Positions 36,226-47,771 of a stretch of DNA of 64,000 nucleotides are shown here, piece by piece. Position 1 is the stretch's first letter, and the number at the start of each line of letters is the position of its first letter. The stretch covers positions 6,706,193-6,770,192 of the forward strand of contig SCHM01000001.1 in assembly GCA_004123355.1 (NCBI GenBank). Direction: 5' to 3'. This DNA comes from Amphirosellinia nigrospora. Its lineage: Eukaryota > Ascomycota > Sordariomycetes > Xylariales > Xylariaceae. The notes under the pieces were generated by a model, which saw nothing but the letters and a program-made list of their open reading frames with translations, was not told the DNA's origin and did not search any database. The translations under genes and the position numbers were made by a program.

Positions 36226-39035
36226 ACCGACTCGCTCGCTTGATAAAGCCGAACCGGAGAGATGAGAGACGGGCGGATGGTAGAGCAAGGTAGCAAGCCA
36301 GGAGCAGTAGCAAGGTATGCTGTCGGGGTTAGGCAGCATAATGGAGGCGCATGTTGACGTCTGTACTTCGTATGCAACTGTTATAGATTCAATGCACAGT
36401 TTCTTGTCAAAAACAGACTCCGTAGGAAACCGATACATGCGAATACCACCAAGGCAGGCATGCAACACGAAGTAGCACCAGTACTGTACAGGTCCTACGG
36501 GGACTAGGGTTGTGACGCCGAGCGATGTGGGAGCAGAAAGATGATTGCTCATATTCGGTCTGATAGGTAACACTGTGAACATCAGCGAACATGGCTGAGC
36601 TGGTACCTGTTTAAGTACCTGCCTACTTAGTTGGGCATCTGTCTGCTGTCTGCTGTCTGCCCGTGATCTGTGATGCAGAATTACGAGACGAACAGGCGAA
36701 GGAGCACCTACGCATCATAGCCCGATTGGCCAATAGACCTCACCGGTTGAAGGTCGAGTCCCTTTGCCCATGGCTGGCTGTGTGGGATCAACGTCTTGCA
36801 CGTACATGTGCAGAACAATACCCACCTGTCCAAGTACTGGACCTGGCAGTACAGCAGAGGAGTCGAAGTGGAAAGAAGAGAACAAGGCCGAGGTTCTGTA
36901 CGAGACGTGGTGGTGGTGTGGTGTGGTGTGGTCGAGCTGACGGGAGGTTCCTCATGCACTGTTAATACAGCTGTGGATACTCCCAGCATGTACCCTGTAC
37001 GTTGGCGCCATCAGCGTTCGAGTGCCCCCCTATCATCTGGCTTGCTGAGGTTCGTTAAGCTACCTACCTGGTACCCTGCTTGGTAGGTAATCTGTCGACT
37101 CCATGAGATACCCCATGGGCCATAGCCGGGTATCCAGGTACCAGAGTCCTCCCAGATCCGCGCGTATTTCGACCCAGATAAATACATCACAATAATAAAT
37201 TTAATGGAGAGTTACCTAGCAATCCACATTTTGCGGCTCCTTCAACATTCTTCTCCCCCTCATTCTCTACTATATCGTATCCACTAATGCTTATCCTGAA
37301 GCTTCACTTTACACAACGTATAAACAAAAATTCCCGAGTTCATTGGTTGGTTTTTATTAAGTCTTGTTTCGTACCTAACCCATCTGCCTTATCTAGGTAT
37401 CGGGGCGCTTCTTGACTGATCTGGAGTCTACATGCATCAATTACCTATGTGTAGGTACGGAGAACTACCTAGGTACCTTAGCCACCATGTTGTGTCATGT
37501 TGCACAGATTCACGTATCGTGTCTGTGAATCCTTCACGAGGCGTCTATATATTGGGGGTTCTGTGTCCTCCGGATAATGCACCCGGCTAGTAGTTACCCC
37601 AATGCTGAATAGTAATTCTCTTGGGTCTATCTTACGGTAGCCATTGAATAATAAGTTCACCTTTAACTTAACTTTATAACCCAAGCATCACTTCGTTATT
37701 TTCTGCAAAGTCAATTTCTTGCGACTTTAAATTTCCGCCAGTGTGACCTTTCTATGCTGCCGTACTTCCGTAGTTTCATCTGTTAATACCAAGCGAATTC
37801 TCGCCTTTCTAGTTACTTTGTTGATTATTTGTCGGCAACTTATATATTTGTTATTATTTTTTTTAGATGGCATGACATGATACTGAAAGACCATACGTTA
37901 TAACCAATGCCGCAATTCATGCTATGGCCCTATAAACTCACAATGTTGACCTATTCGGGCTGTATATCGATAGTTCGTTTATATCGTGCCCATACGTCTG
38001 TTGAATATTACTCGTATATCTTGGACTTCGTAGATATCGATTCTAGAATCAATACGATATATCATCTTGTCGTGTATCGACCACGTGATAGTTCGCATGG
38101 GATATAATTAAGCCACTGTTGGTTCGCAGGATATGTCACCATCACTCTACATTACCGACTGCACACAAGCGACATACCGATAGGGCCGAGGATTTCAAAT
38201 GTTCCTTGCTTCGAAGGAGCTGTGCTGCATATCCAGGGGGGTTGGCCTATTGTCTTTCAGCTTTGTGACATCGGGCCAAGTTGCCCACAAATCCTGTTGT
38301 AGCAAAATTTAGATCATCTAGCCTAGACGAGGTTTAACTATCGCAGCTAAAGATGATGGTCACTTCCGAATTGCAAAGTGTTTGTGACCGCGCTCGCATT
38401 ATGATCACTCGTTCCCTTTTGTGGCGACTAGCCTTGCTGTCGAAATGTTTGTGAGATTTAGTGGCGTCTTGCGGTTCCTAATATGAAAGGTAGCGAAACA
38501 ATGTACTTTTAGACTCTAACACTCCGTAATCCCAAGACACATCTCAAGAGCTTCATATCTCGAGTTAATATGACTATCAGTCTGCAGTCGCCATTTCTGG
38601 CCATTGTGCCTTATTCAATCGCTAATCGCGCTATAAAAGCCATACTTCAGGTCTCTCAATCGGAGTTACCGATCGAGTTCTTTCGGTGTACTCTAGATGT
38701 AGTATTAGGTAGCTACTCTACTACCGAGGAATTGGTTTGCTTACTCCGTCTGCTGCGCTAGCAGTAAGTCGAGTAGTACTTAAGGTGCTCTGCAGTAGCC
38801 GTCATTGCGTATCTCCAACGCAAGCAGAATCGTAGGAACTTTGTGGCCAACGTTGAACAAGTGACCTATTTCTTGACGTCAGCCTCCATTGTGGCCCTCG
38901 CCAGCAATTACGGATTTAGCTTCAACATCAACCACAGGTAGCCTGTTTGGTGTCCAGCCTTCATTCCCGATGCCGTCGATTAATTCATGAGTAGATAGTG
39001 ACCTTCATAATACTCGATCCGTTCTGTACCGTCAC

Positions 39036-39053
39036 TTTTTTTTTTTTTTTTTT
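39036..39053. repeat. Poly-T run of 18
   Basis: Eighteen consecutive T, a C, then five more T. It could be a slippage tract or the A-tail of an old retroposed copy on the minus strand; no flanking element is recognisable. Confidence 0.7.
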
Positions 39054-41559
39054 CTTTTTGCAGGGCTATATGAGATGCGGACTCCGGGCATGTTTTACCA
39101 TATTCACGGGTCGCTAGATGCCAGTACGACCCTTGGGACAATCGGCTTGCCTCCATTTTCCTCTAGTCTAATCGACTAGCACCAATATATTATGGCTATT
39201 AAAATGCCGTGAGACGGTTCTCTAACAAAGAGTTAGGATTCTAGAATAACAGTTATACTTACACAAGAACAGTATAAGCAAAACCGTACGACCACCCATT
39301 ACACCCGCTGTCTCTTCGACTGTGTGACTTCTTAAATTCTCTACACCGCCAGTTCCAATTCGTGTGGGATTCGAGAATAGCAACGAAGTTATTTCAGTGC
39401 GATCGTGGCATACGTGTTATTGAATTGTGTCGCCTGTCATCGCTGGGCCGATGATCGGTTGGCTCATCGTCTCTCTGGCGCTCCCGTGTTGAAGATGACG
39501 ACGTCGCCCCTAGCTTCCAACTTGACGTCGACTCTGGAGCGCGTATAACGTCGTTTTCATCACAAAAACGCCGCTAAACGCGTCATGTTTGTGGAACTTC
39601 TTGAGAATGTTAATGTAATTCTTTATGTCTATCGCCCTGGCGTGATCGCGCAATTGGGATACTCGCCCGAATTCCCTTGCTCCAGGAGAATCAAGCAAGG
39701 CCATGGGAAGAACCGTTTCGGGGGTTGAGCGTTCTTAGGGCTAAATGGACTGATCACGCAGGCTGGCAGTAAAGTGCGGATTGCGTAATGGGTGTAGCAC
39801 AGAAGCAAGGCGACTTCATGAGTCTAGATCAGCTCATTGTTCCATTGTCCCATCATTGCCAACGTGATACCATGGTGCTGGGAGCTTAGGCGTAGTTGCA
39901 GCCTTGTGTGGCATTTATCAGCGTGGTACTCAGGGGGTCTCTTGGATTTTACGAACCGGCCCCTTTCTTCTCCCCTGCTTGGCTCAGGTCTAACGGCCGT
40001 CCAAGATGCACTCCGGTCTCATCATGACCCTCGATTCTTCGCGCTGCGACATGGTGACTTGGCCGACGAGATTGAGAAGCATCCGTTTCGGGCTCTTTGC
40101 CGACAGTACGATGCAGAACACATATAGCTTAGGATTTAACGGTATTCCCGGGCAGCCGAGAGAAGCGCTGGAATTCGATACTCGAGGATTGGCCACGTGC
40201 GTGTCACACACCCCAACGACTTGACGCTCCAACATGGGTGGGTTGGCAGGTAGACAAGACGTTACTAGAGTTGGGCATTCTTTTCGCGGGTTACACCGGT
40301 TACTCTTAGCAAGTCTTCGTCCGACAGACTGCGCGGTCATTTGATCTCTTCAGGTACTGCTTATTAGGTTCATAGCATGAATCGGCGATAAATGCTTCTG
40401 TGTCGATTTCACAAGTAGTTTCTGAATGGGCTGGGTACATCCTTTCATCTAGATCCGCCACGACCCGGCGCCACCATTTATGGGGTGTTGCTGTCAAAAA
40501 CGCCTTCATACAGCGCTGACATCTGAGTATTGGGGATTTGGCAACAAGACATCAACATGCATGTGTGGTAACACAGCACACACAGTACAGCGTATGAGGC
40601 GTTTCCAGCCGTAAACAGACTCGCTACGTTTATTATACAGTGGCGGCCTCCCTACTCAGTAGATCGCATGATATTTCCGGGAATAAAACTCCATCCATCG
40701 TTATCATGCAGTATGCAAAACACACAACCAATCAAGCGCAGGATTAGGCGTGAAAACGCCACAATTCACTCGTCATGGAACATGTATACTAAGGTAGAGG
40801 CCGGAGGTTTCCACATTGAATGTTTGTACTTTACTATCAGCATTGGTACTTCAACACACTTTGTTATCAAACGCCTCATATAGCCACTAATATCACACAT
40901 GACGCTACTGCACTACCGTGCACGACATAAGTACTTTGTCTGTACCGCATGTTGAGTGTTACTCAACTCGTTGGCGGGTTGTTCGTCGTACTCTGGAGTA
41001 ACCCTGCGCACTAGCCACGAATCTTGCCGCTGAACCGTACGACAAGTCGGCTGATATCTGAACGCCGCAAGAAGAACATCATACCGCTGGGACAAACGCC
41101 AGGTGCGCTGCATCTGCTTACTAGAAGCGTAGTAATAATATATTTTGCGTGTTGGTTCCAGCTCAGAATCGGGAATTTCCTCCTTTGCGTGACCGGTTTC
41201 AAATTCTAACGTAGCCTCACGAAGCGAAATTTACCATTGCTGCCTATGTATCGTTTCACACAAATACAATACAACCCATCGGGTTCTTTGACCGGCGTAG
41301 TTGTGCATTTTTACGTCCTATGTTGCCGAAGGTAGTGACAGATAAGATTTTGAAGCATGACAGATGACATTGTTGCGTCCTCGGCCATATTGAAGGCCCT
41401 TGAGATCCAAGAAGGTAGATCTCTGCTCACACAAAATCACATGTTTGAGTGCCCGGCTTCTCATATCACAATAAGTCAATCAATTAAACTGCTAAACCCA
41501 GACCAGGAGGGCCGTTAGACTTCTTAACGCCCATTGCTGGTTGATGACTTCAGGAACTG

Positions 41560-42120
41560 GATTTACAAGCTACCTTTGTAATACAAGTAAAACTTATCAA
41601 ACTGGGGAAATAGTTTGATTAAAACCGTGTAATCGGGAATCATACAGTGTCAATTAAATAAAAGAGATTGGAGGAGGACACCTAAAACCCACTATTACAC
41701 CTAATCTCTGAATTAAAGCTTTAGTTAAATAGATTTTACCGTTGCTAACGAAGTATCAGTACTTATTCCATACCTATAAACTATTTCATTCAATCTATCA
41801 ATTCAAATATTAATCTAATAGTAATCAATATTTAGATGAATCTAGATAGACAACAGAGAAACTGACGCCTTCATCGGATTAAATAACTAACCTATAATTA
41901 ATAGCACCTATAAGGAGTATGGCCGCTTTCTTATCCTTCTCTACGTGACTATGCTCGCCCAAACCTAACCCAAGACCAGCTCGAATCCTTTCCTTACCTA
42001 TGAGTATACGTCTATATAATACTAAGAACTATTGGCCTTATTGGGTAATGGGCTAATATTAGGACTCATATTTATCCTAAAATCACCGAGTACATAAAAA
42101 TTATTCTCAAAGTCATTAAG
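41560..42120. other. AT-rich island
   Basis: By eye about 65-75 percent A+T over roughly 560 bp, clearly richer than the surroundings, with many TpA dinucleotides and no open frame of note. RIP-mutated repeat relics in ascomycetes look like this, but no transposon family can be named. Confidence 0.45.
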
Positions 42121-42927
42121 TTGAGGATATACATGCCAGAAATTGAAGCGACGAAATCTAGCCGAAAGAAATGACAACGTAACAACGGCCTGTTATCAAG
42201 GGGCAGGCGTTGATGTCGCCTACAATTACAGAGTTGCCCGGAGTGTATAGGCAGGCACGTATGTAGACATGATGACTATTCTGCCCTACTGCTGTCTAGA
42301 TCATTTTTTTAGCATTAAGTTCTGTCCTTGCCATCTGTCAGATATCGATATTTCAATCTTCTTCAACTTGGGAATATGATCGCCTTTATTGGTTTGTTAC
42401 ACGTACCAAAGGACTGGGTCGCGAATCAAAGTCCGGGAACCTACTTATCATGTATAATATCATACGAGCATGCGTTTTGTACGAGACCTCGGCTATTCAG
42501 TTACCCGTCTATTTCCTGACCTCCCTGAGACATGTTTTACGATAGCGAAGGCGAGGAGACAAAGGGATGTGAGACAAAGTAACTAAAAGCGAGGCAAGGC
42601 AGGTATATACAAACCTTTGTAGCCCCCTTCGCTCCCACCAAGTCCTTCAAAACCCTCGAGTTCATGGGTGCATAAGATAATGTGTGGCTACAAATTACCC
42701 TGATTCAATCTATTCATATGTAGAAAAGGGATTTCTGTTCACTCTATGGCTGAAAGCAAACTATGCTTAGTGCGTAGCGTTCATAAAGATACCTAGTCGA
42801 ATCCAAGAGTAGGAGAGTGTTAATCAAAATTCCAAGCTGTTGCAAAAGTTATAAGTCTATAAGTGCATTCGCATACAGGCATTACAAAATTTATAGATAC
42901 AAGATCCCCACTTCCTTTCCAGCTAGT
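42121..42927. other. Intergenic, 3' flank of PDX1
   Basis: No gene is seen. The right end is the downstream region of the minus-strand PDX1 gene. Confidence 0.5.
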
Positions 42928-44310
42928 TTATAGGACCAAGTTGCCCGGCTTAGATTCCAACACAGCCTTCATCCTCTGCAGGAATACCTTGGCTCGCTTC
43001 TCTTCGTCCTTGGGGACAGTGAGGCTGAAGAAGTTTGTGCCGGTAGAGATACCTGGTTGGGTGGGGGTCTTTCTCGGTTTGGGGGTGGATTTTCTAGTTG
43101 AGGTCGCGAGGAAGTCGATGATGTCCACCTTAGCCTTAGGCTTCGGAGCAACACCGGTAAGGGTGGAAGGGGAGAGAGCTGCAATTTGGGGCAGATACCG
43201 GCCTCGTAACGCCTTGGGGCCCACCTTATCTAGGCCTAGAACTTGGTTGAATAACTGGTCGGATGTGGGCTTGTAGTTGGACGGTAATGGTAGGGCATCG
43301 TTGGCGACCTCGGCGGCACGTTCGAGGAAGGTAGATAGGGGTATAAAAGTACCCAGCGTGTTCTCCACCTTGGCTTGCACCTCAATAACAGCTGCCAGCG
43401 ACACCGGCAGGGAAACCAGCCGCTCCTCTGCGATGGGAGCCTCCTTTATTGCGGCTTCCTTCGTCTTCTTCTTAGGGGCAGCGATCTTAATGTTGGAGAG
43501 GTCGAGATGAGCGTTATGGTTGAAGCGTTTCATGATTTCCTCGGGTCGACTGGGAGACACACTCCCCATGTAGGCCAGGACATCACCTTTCAGTAATCGT
43601 CCGGCAGGCCCCGTGGGTGTCATCTCACTAACTGCCGACTCGTCCAGCCCGTTCTCCTTGATCAGATGTGCGACAGACGGATACAAGGGGTATTTCTGAG
43701 GCGGCGCCTTTTCACCTGACTTTCTCGGTTGCCTCTGCGCACCATCGTGTTCGGACGTGGTGGCCTGCTTGGATTCCTCTTTCTTGGCTGGCGTATCCTT
43801 CTTGGCCTCCTGGGCAGGTTTCTCATCGGCTGGGATCTCCAGTTGGCTGATGTCGTCACCGGGCTCGGCAATAACTCCTATTCTGGCGCCAACCAGGACG
43901 CCCTTGCTACCATCGCCTTGCATGATCTTCATGAGGATGCCGTCGTCCTGGGCCTCGACGTCCATCGAGGCCTTGTCTGTCTCTATCTCGAGCAGGACAT
44001 CGCCAGCGGCGAACGAATCGCCCTCCTTGACTTTCCACGTCGCGATGTTGCCTTCCGTCATTGTTGGGGACAGGGCAGGCATAGTGAAGTTCTGGGCGGC
44101 GAGAGAGGCGGCGGAGGTGCGGAAGCCTAGAAATAGCAAGGTGTAAGCAGCAGGAGCACCAACAACACCGAGAGCAGCATTATGAGACGGCGGGCATCAA
44201 AGAGCGCATAGGAATTGGGTGCAATGCGAACCTCTCGAAGTGGCATCTTGAACGACCCTTCGGCTGACCAGCCTAGCAGATAGGCGTGTTGCCGTCGTAA
44301 AGGATGCCAT
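42928..44310 (-). CDS. PDX1: Pyruvate dehydrogenase complex protein X (E3-binding protein)
   Basis: Two exons, 44310-44232 and 44126-42928 (105-nt intron), encode 425 residues. Exon 1 supplies an Arg/Ser-rich mitochondrial presequence (MASFTTATRLSARLVSRRVV). The lipoyl domain follows, beginning FTMPALSPTMTEGNIATW, with the lipoylated lysine at about residue 78 in EIETDKASMDV. An Ala/Lys/Glu-rich linker leads to a peripheral-subunit-binding domain (YPSVAHLIKENGLDESAVSE, then GPAGRLLKGDVLAYM) that docks dihydrolipoamide dehydrogenase (E3). The C-terminal part lacks the acetyltransferase HxxxDG active-site motif of E2, which separates protein X from E2. It acts in the mitochondrial matrix. It is divergent from another probable mitochondrial gene. 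Confidence 0.92.
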
Positions 44311-44799
44311 TGTCGGCGGTGATCAAGTGATGGGAAGCTCAATTGAGCTGTTTTCGCACCGTTTTCCTGCCGTTGGATTGAGTTCAAGATTACTATGGCG
44401 ACAATATTTCGGAGCTTGTACTTTTTTGGAGGCCGCTGCTTATCTCCGTTGCCAGCTTGTTGGGGACGTCCGGCGGCACTATGCTTCAGTAAGGATACCT
44501 AGCGCCTACCAAGACGGTATCGGAGCCCAATCGGAGGTTTCAATGGTGACCCCTGTCCCTGATTCGCCGGGACCACCTGTGTGTGTGCCTTAGGTACAGT
44601 CCCGGGTAGGTGGTGTCGCAGGACCAGAGCCCCTCTATAGGTAGTTCACCGCAAACCCCATCACGAAAAATCTCACCAAATCGACTGATCCCTACAAAAT
44701 GTGACAGGGCTCTTTGAGTCTCCCGAACAGCGACGCTCCTTATTGCCAATTCTCTCACTTCATCACATGCGCTATGCACATTAATCTTGGCCAGATCCA
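44311..44799. promoter_or_regulatory. Shared promoter of two mitochondrial-protein genes
   Basis: 489 bp lie between the divergent start codons of PDX1 and the two-helix mitochondrial protein. No TATA box stands out. Co-regulation is possible but is inference only. Confidence 0.45.
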
Positions 44800-45804
44800 A
44801 TGACATCTCCAATGCCACAGTGCAGGGGTTTCACCCACCCTTTCGTCCTGCTTGTACGAAACACTCTCAGGTCAAGAAGCGCTCCAGAATTTTATACCCG
44901 GTCCGCGACAAGCCTGCTACGCCTCCCTACGCAATATTTTCGACAGCGGAGATCTTTTTCATCATGCCGCACTCTTTGCAACCAGACAAAGGGACCACCA
45001 CCCGCTAGTACGAAGCCCGCTGCTGGCCCGCTTACCGGTCAGATCAAGGCCCTCAACGTCGGCTATGCGCAACGTCTCGCGATGAAGCCGAAGCCGACGA
45101 CACTGTACGAGGCCGCACCACAAACGGGATTCCTCGTATCGAGCTATGGGGCGAGCTTCTGCTGCTTCGGTGCTGGTGCTATTAACAGCACGTTCAATGT
45201 GTTTAACCTGCCTCCCGGCATTTCACCGTGGGTGCCCGTGGGTTTCGGTGCCATTAGCTTCATGTTTGCAGTTCTGGGCACCGTTTTCGCCATGCGGCCC
45301 ACCTCTATCATACGATCGATCCAGCTGCTCCCGAACCAACGAACTGCGGGCTCCGCGCCTCAATCCGTTCTGCTAGAGGTGACCGCCCGCCGCCTTGCAC
45401 CTATACCCTTACCGTTAAAGCGCACACGGGTAGAGCCAGAAAACGTGGTGTTGGTAAACCGGATGCAGCAGCGCCCCGTCGTCCTCACCCGAGACCAGAT
45501 GGCGGCAAAGAGGGCGGAAGACGCAGAACGCAGGAAAGCAGAGCGCGAATACGAGCTAGACCACCTCATGACTGCTCCTTTCCGTGATGCGCGTCGGGCA
45601 TCTTCTGGTCTCCTCAGCAACATACGTCGGGGTTTGACCGGCGAAGGGTTTGCACCCGTGTTCATCAATGGTGTCAAGTATAAGCTCGACATTGAAGGAG
45701 GTTATGCCCTTGAAAATGGCCAAGTCCTAGACAGGCTCGTCAAGATCCAATCCGACCCAGTTTTGGCTCAAATCCAGTCAGGAAGTCAGGTTAAAAGGAC
45801 GTGA
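44800..45804 (+). CDS. Probable mitochondrial inner-membrane protein with two helices
   Basis: A single exon of 334 residues. The first 60 residues are rich in Arg, Ser and Leu and almost free of acid (LLRLPTQYFRQRRSFSS), as in a mitochondrial targeting sequence. Two hydrophobic segments lie at about 111-132 (FLVSSYGASFCCFGAGAINSTF region) and 143-165 (WVPVGFGAISFMFAVLGTVFA), preceded by LYEAAP and followed by RPTSIIRSIQLLP. This LYE...TM-TM...P..I..I layout resembles the TMEM70/TMEM186/TMEM223 family, whose members help assemble respiratory complexes. That link is tentative. The soluble C-terminal half has a charged helix (RAEDAERRKAEREYELDHL) and ends with a small folded-looking segment (FINGVKYKLDIEGGYALENG). 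The start is the ATG at 44800; ATG 44812 is an alternative. Confidence 0.8.
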   Translation: MTSPMPQCRGFTHPFVLLVRNTLRSRSAPEFYTRSATSLLRLPTQYFRQRRSFSSCRTLCNQTKGPPPASTKPAAGPLTGQIKALNVGYAQRLAMKPKPTTLYEAAPQTGFLVSSYGASFCCFGAGAINSTFNVFNLPPGISPWVPVGFGAISFMFAVLGTVFAMRPTSIIRSIQLLPNQRTAGSAPQSVLLEVTARRLAPIPLPLKRTRVEPENVVLVNRMQQRPVVLTRDQMAAKRAEDAERRKAEREYELDHLMTAPFRDARRASSGLLSNIRRGLTGEGFAPVFINGVKYKLDIEGGYALENGQVLDRLVKIQSDPVLAQIQSGSQVKRT

Positions 45805-46908
45805 AAATCCATTTCGTAGCGCAACACGCAATTAGAACTTAGGGTTGGGAGCGTTAGGTTGTACATTAGGGCATGGCATCAACGTTCACGAACTAATGGT
45901 ATAATAAGAGGTATGACTGTCTTCATTGCAGTTATGATAATCGTTTCTGTATAGTTAGTGTAGTAATGACGGAACGCTTTAATGTATAGTGAACATTCAG
46001 ATATTGTGGCCTATATTTTATTGTCTCTTTAACGTTTGGGGTATACATCCATTGGCCTTACTTCCAGTGTGGAAGAAGTTGTCTCCGCTCTACACTCACA
46101 CTACATAGCTCACATCGATCTCTTACGGCCTGATTATAAGGGACCGACTACAAGCAAATCCAACACCAACACAAATGAACAGTTCGGATGTAATGATGTC
46201 CACGCTTTCCTCAGTCATTCCGAAACAACAATGCTGATTACCCCATCAGGTAGGCAAGCCACCATTTATAACACCGCCACGGCTTCTAAACTTCTTGTCT
46301 ACGAGATTAATTATATCGCTTTCTCATAACTCTGGATATACACGTAATATGGGTATCAGGTAATCAGTGCCCCAATCCGCATTAATTCACCACTACGCTG
46401 CACATATTGGCGTCGTCCCTCTCGATCCAATACTCGCCAATAAAGATAGCACCTAAGCCGAGAAGATTTAACCTGTTTGTGGCAGCGCCAAAGTGAACAA
46501 CAACTTGAATAGCATGACCCGATGAGGCCATAGGGACGGGTAATCTGATCATTAAAGTGATGTCTACATTTCTTACGACTCGATGGAAGAGAGATCATCC
46601 CTGTTGGATTATGTCTACAGATCAACCTACATCTAGCTGTCATCGAAAATTATCTTAGATGAGAATAATAAACGAGTAGTATGCGCCATTGCTCCTTACC
46701 GCGCTAGATAGTTTGGTGATGGGACGCTTGTCTACGACCACGTGTCCCTGAAATATCACTTCAATTGTTGACTGTTTATCATATTTATAGGCTCTGATTT
46801 ATATATACCTGTCGCTCTCCATATGTTAACTCTATCTTCCCGGCGTAAGTTATCTAGGTACCTAGCATACCGAACACTCGGCAAAGTAAATAACTAGATA
46901 TAACATCG
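45805..46908. other. Convergent gap
   Basis: 1.1 kb between two convergent genes, with no gene seen. A perfect 12-bp palindrome CTAGGTACCTAG is at 46854-46865. Confidence 0.5.
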
Positions 46909-47771
46909 TCATAAATCGGGAATAGGCGTGACCTTCTTCACCACCTTCGCAGGGGACCCAATGGCGACAGAGAAATCGGGGATATTCCGAGTGACGACGC
47001 TACCAGCGCCGATGGTGCATCCCTTTCCGATGGTAACGCCAGGCATGATGGTCACGTTGCCGCCGATCCAGCAGTCGTCGCCAATGACGACGGGCTTGGC
47101 GTACTCAATCTCGTCCCGGCGTGACTGTACCTCGGTCTCATGGGTCGCTGCAAAGATTGAAACGAAAGGGCCAAACATCACCCGGTTGCCGATTTCGACG
47201 ATTCCGCAGTCCAATATCACGAGACTGGTCAAGGGGGAAAAGACATTAGGTCATTCTCTTCGCCGGGCTATAGTTTCTCGTGGCCCATACTTATAGAAGG
47301 AAATAAGGGTAAGGGAATGGGTGAGGTGAGGTGAGGTAAAGCACGTACTTGAAATTCGAGTAGAAATTATTCCCTATCTTGATGTTGCATCCGTAATCGA
47401 TGTTCACGGGGGGTTCAATGAACGAGCTCGTGCCGAGATGACCCAATATCCCCCTCAGCATCTCCTCCCTATCCTTGACCAGACTTTCAGGCGTAGCGTC
47501 GTCTGGAAAGTACGTGTTGTATTTACTCATGAATCGCCGTGCCTTGAAGCGGCCCGTGACCAATTCTGGGGCCTGTGCATCGTACCTGTTCTTTATGTTA
47601 GTGCCAATGTACATATTACCATGACAGAGTCTCCGTGTAAAAGATTACACCTCTGTATGAGAAAACTCACAACATCCCCGAGATCATCTTCTCGTATTCA
47701 TCGCCCCAGGGGACGTGAGCGAGACCCTTGGCCGTCTCAATAGCAGCGGGGTCCTTCTGCGTGCTAGCCAT
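46909..47771 (-). CDS. Maltose/galactoside O-acetyltransferase family enzyme
   Basis: Three exons, 47771-47671, 47585-47349 and 47224-46909, with introns of 84 and 124 nt. They encode 217 residues, slightly longer than bacterial Maa/NodL enzymes. The N-terminal maltose-acetyltransferase helical domain is present (MISGMLYDAQAPELVTGRFK; SKYNTYFPDD). The left-handed beta-helix of hexapeptide repeats follows (INIDYGCNIKIGNNF-type turns, VVIGDDCWIGGNVTIMPGV, TIGKGCTIGAGSVV). The catalytic histidine is His141 in AATHETEV. Splicing restores NFNLVILDCGIVEIG at the second junction. These enzymes acetylate sugar hydroxyls from acetyl-CoA in the cytosol. The natural acceptor in fungi is not known from sequence. 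Confidence 0.92.

Larger units (their letters stand above)
35216..41559. other. Long gene-poor stretch
   Basis: I recognise no gene in 6.3 kb. The first few hundred bases are the promoter of the second Zn2Cys6 gene. Beyond that there are only short open frames (118 codons or fewer in this stretch's central part, 159 at 36103-36582 minus), none with a family motif. Simple repeats and TAGGTACC-type elements occur (for example 37468-37478). A run of about 50 codons on the plus strand near 38800-38940 looks membrane-protein-like but has no support beyond its composition. Confidence 0.5.

Noticed and set aside
36103-36582. 159-codon minus-strand open frame
   Set aside because: It crosses an ACGACC microsatellite, is rich in Cys, Val and Leu, and has no family motif or splice support. 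Competing frames are open over the same bases.
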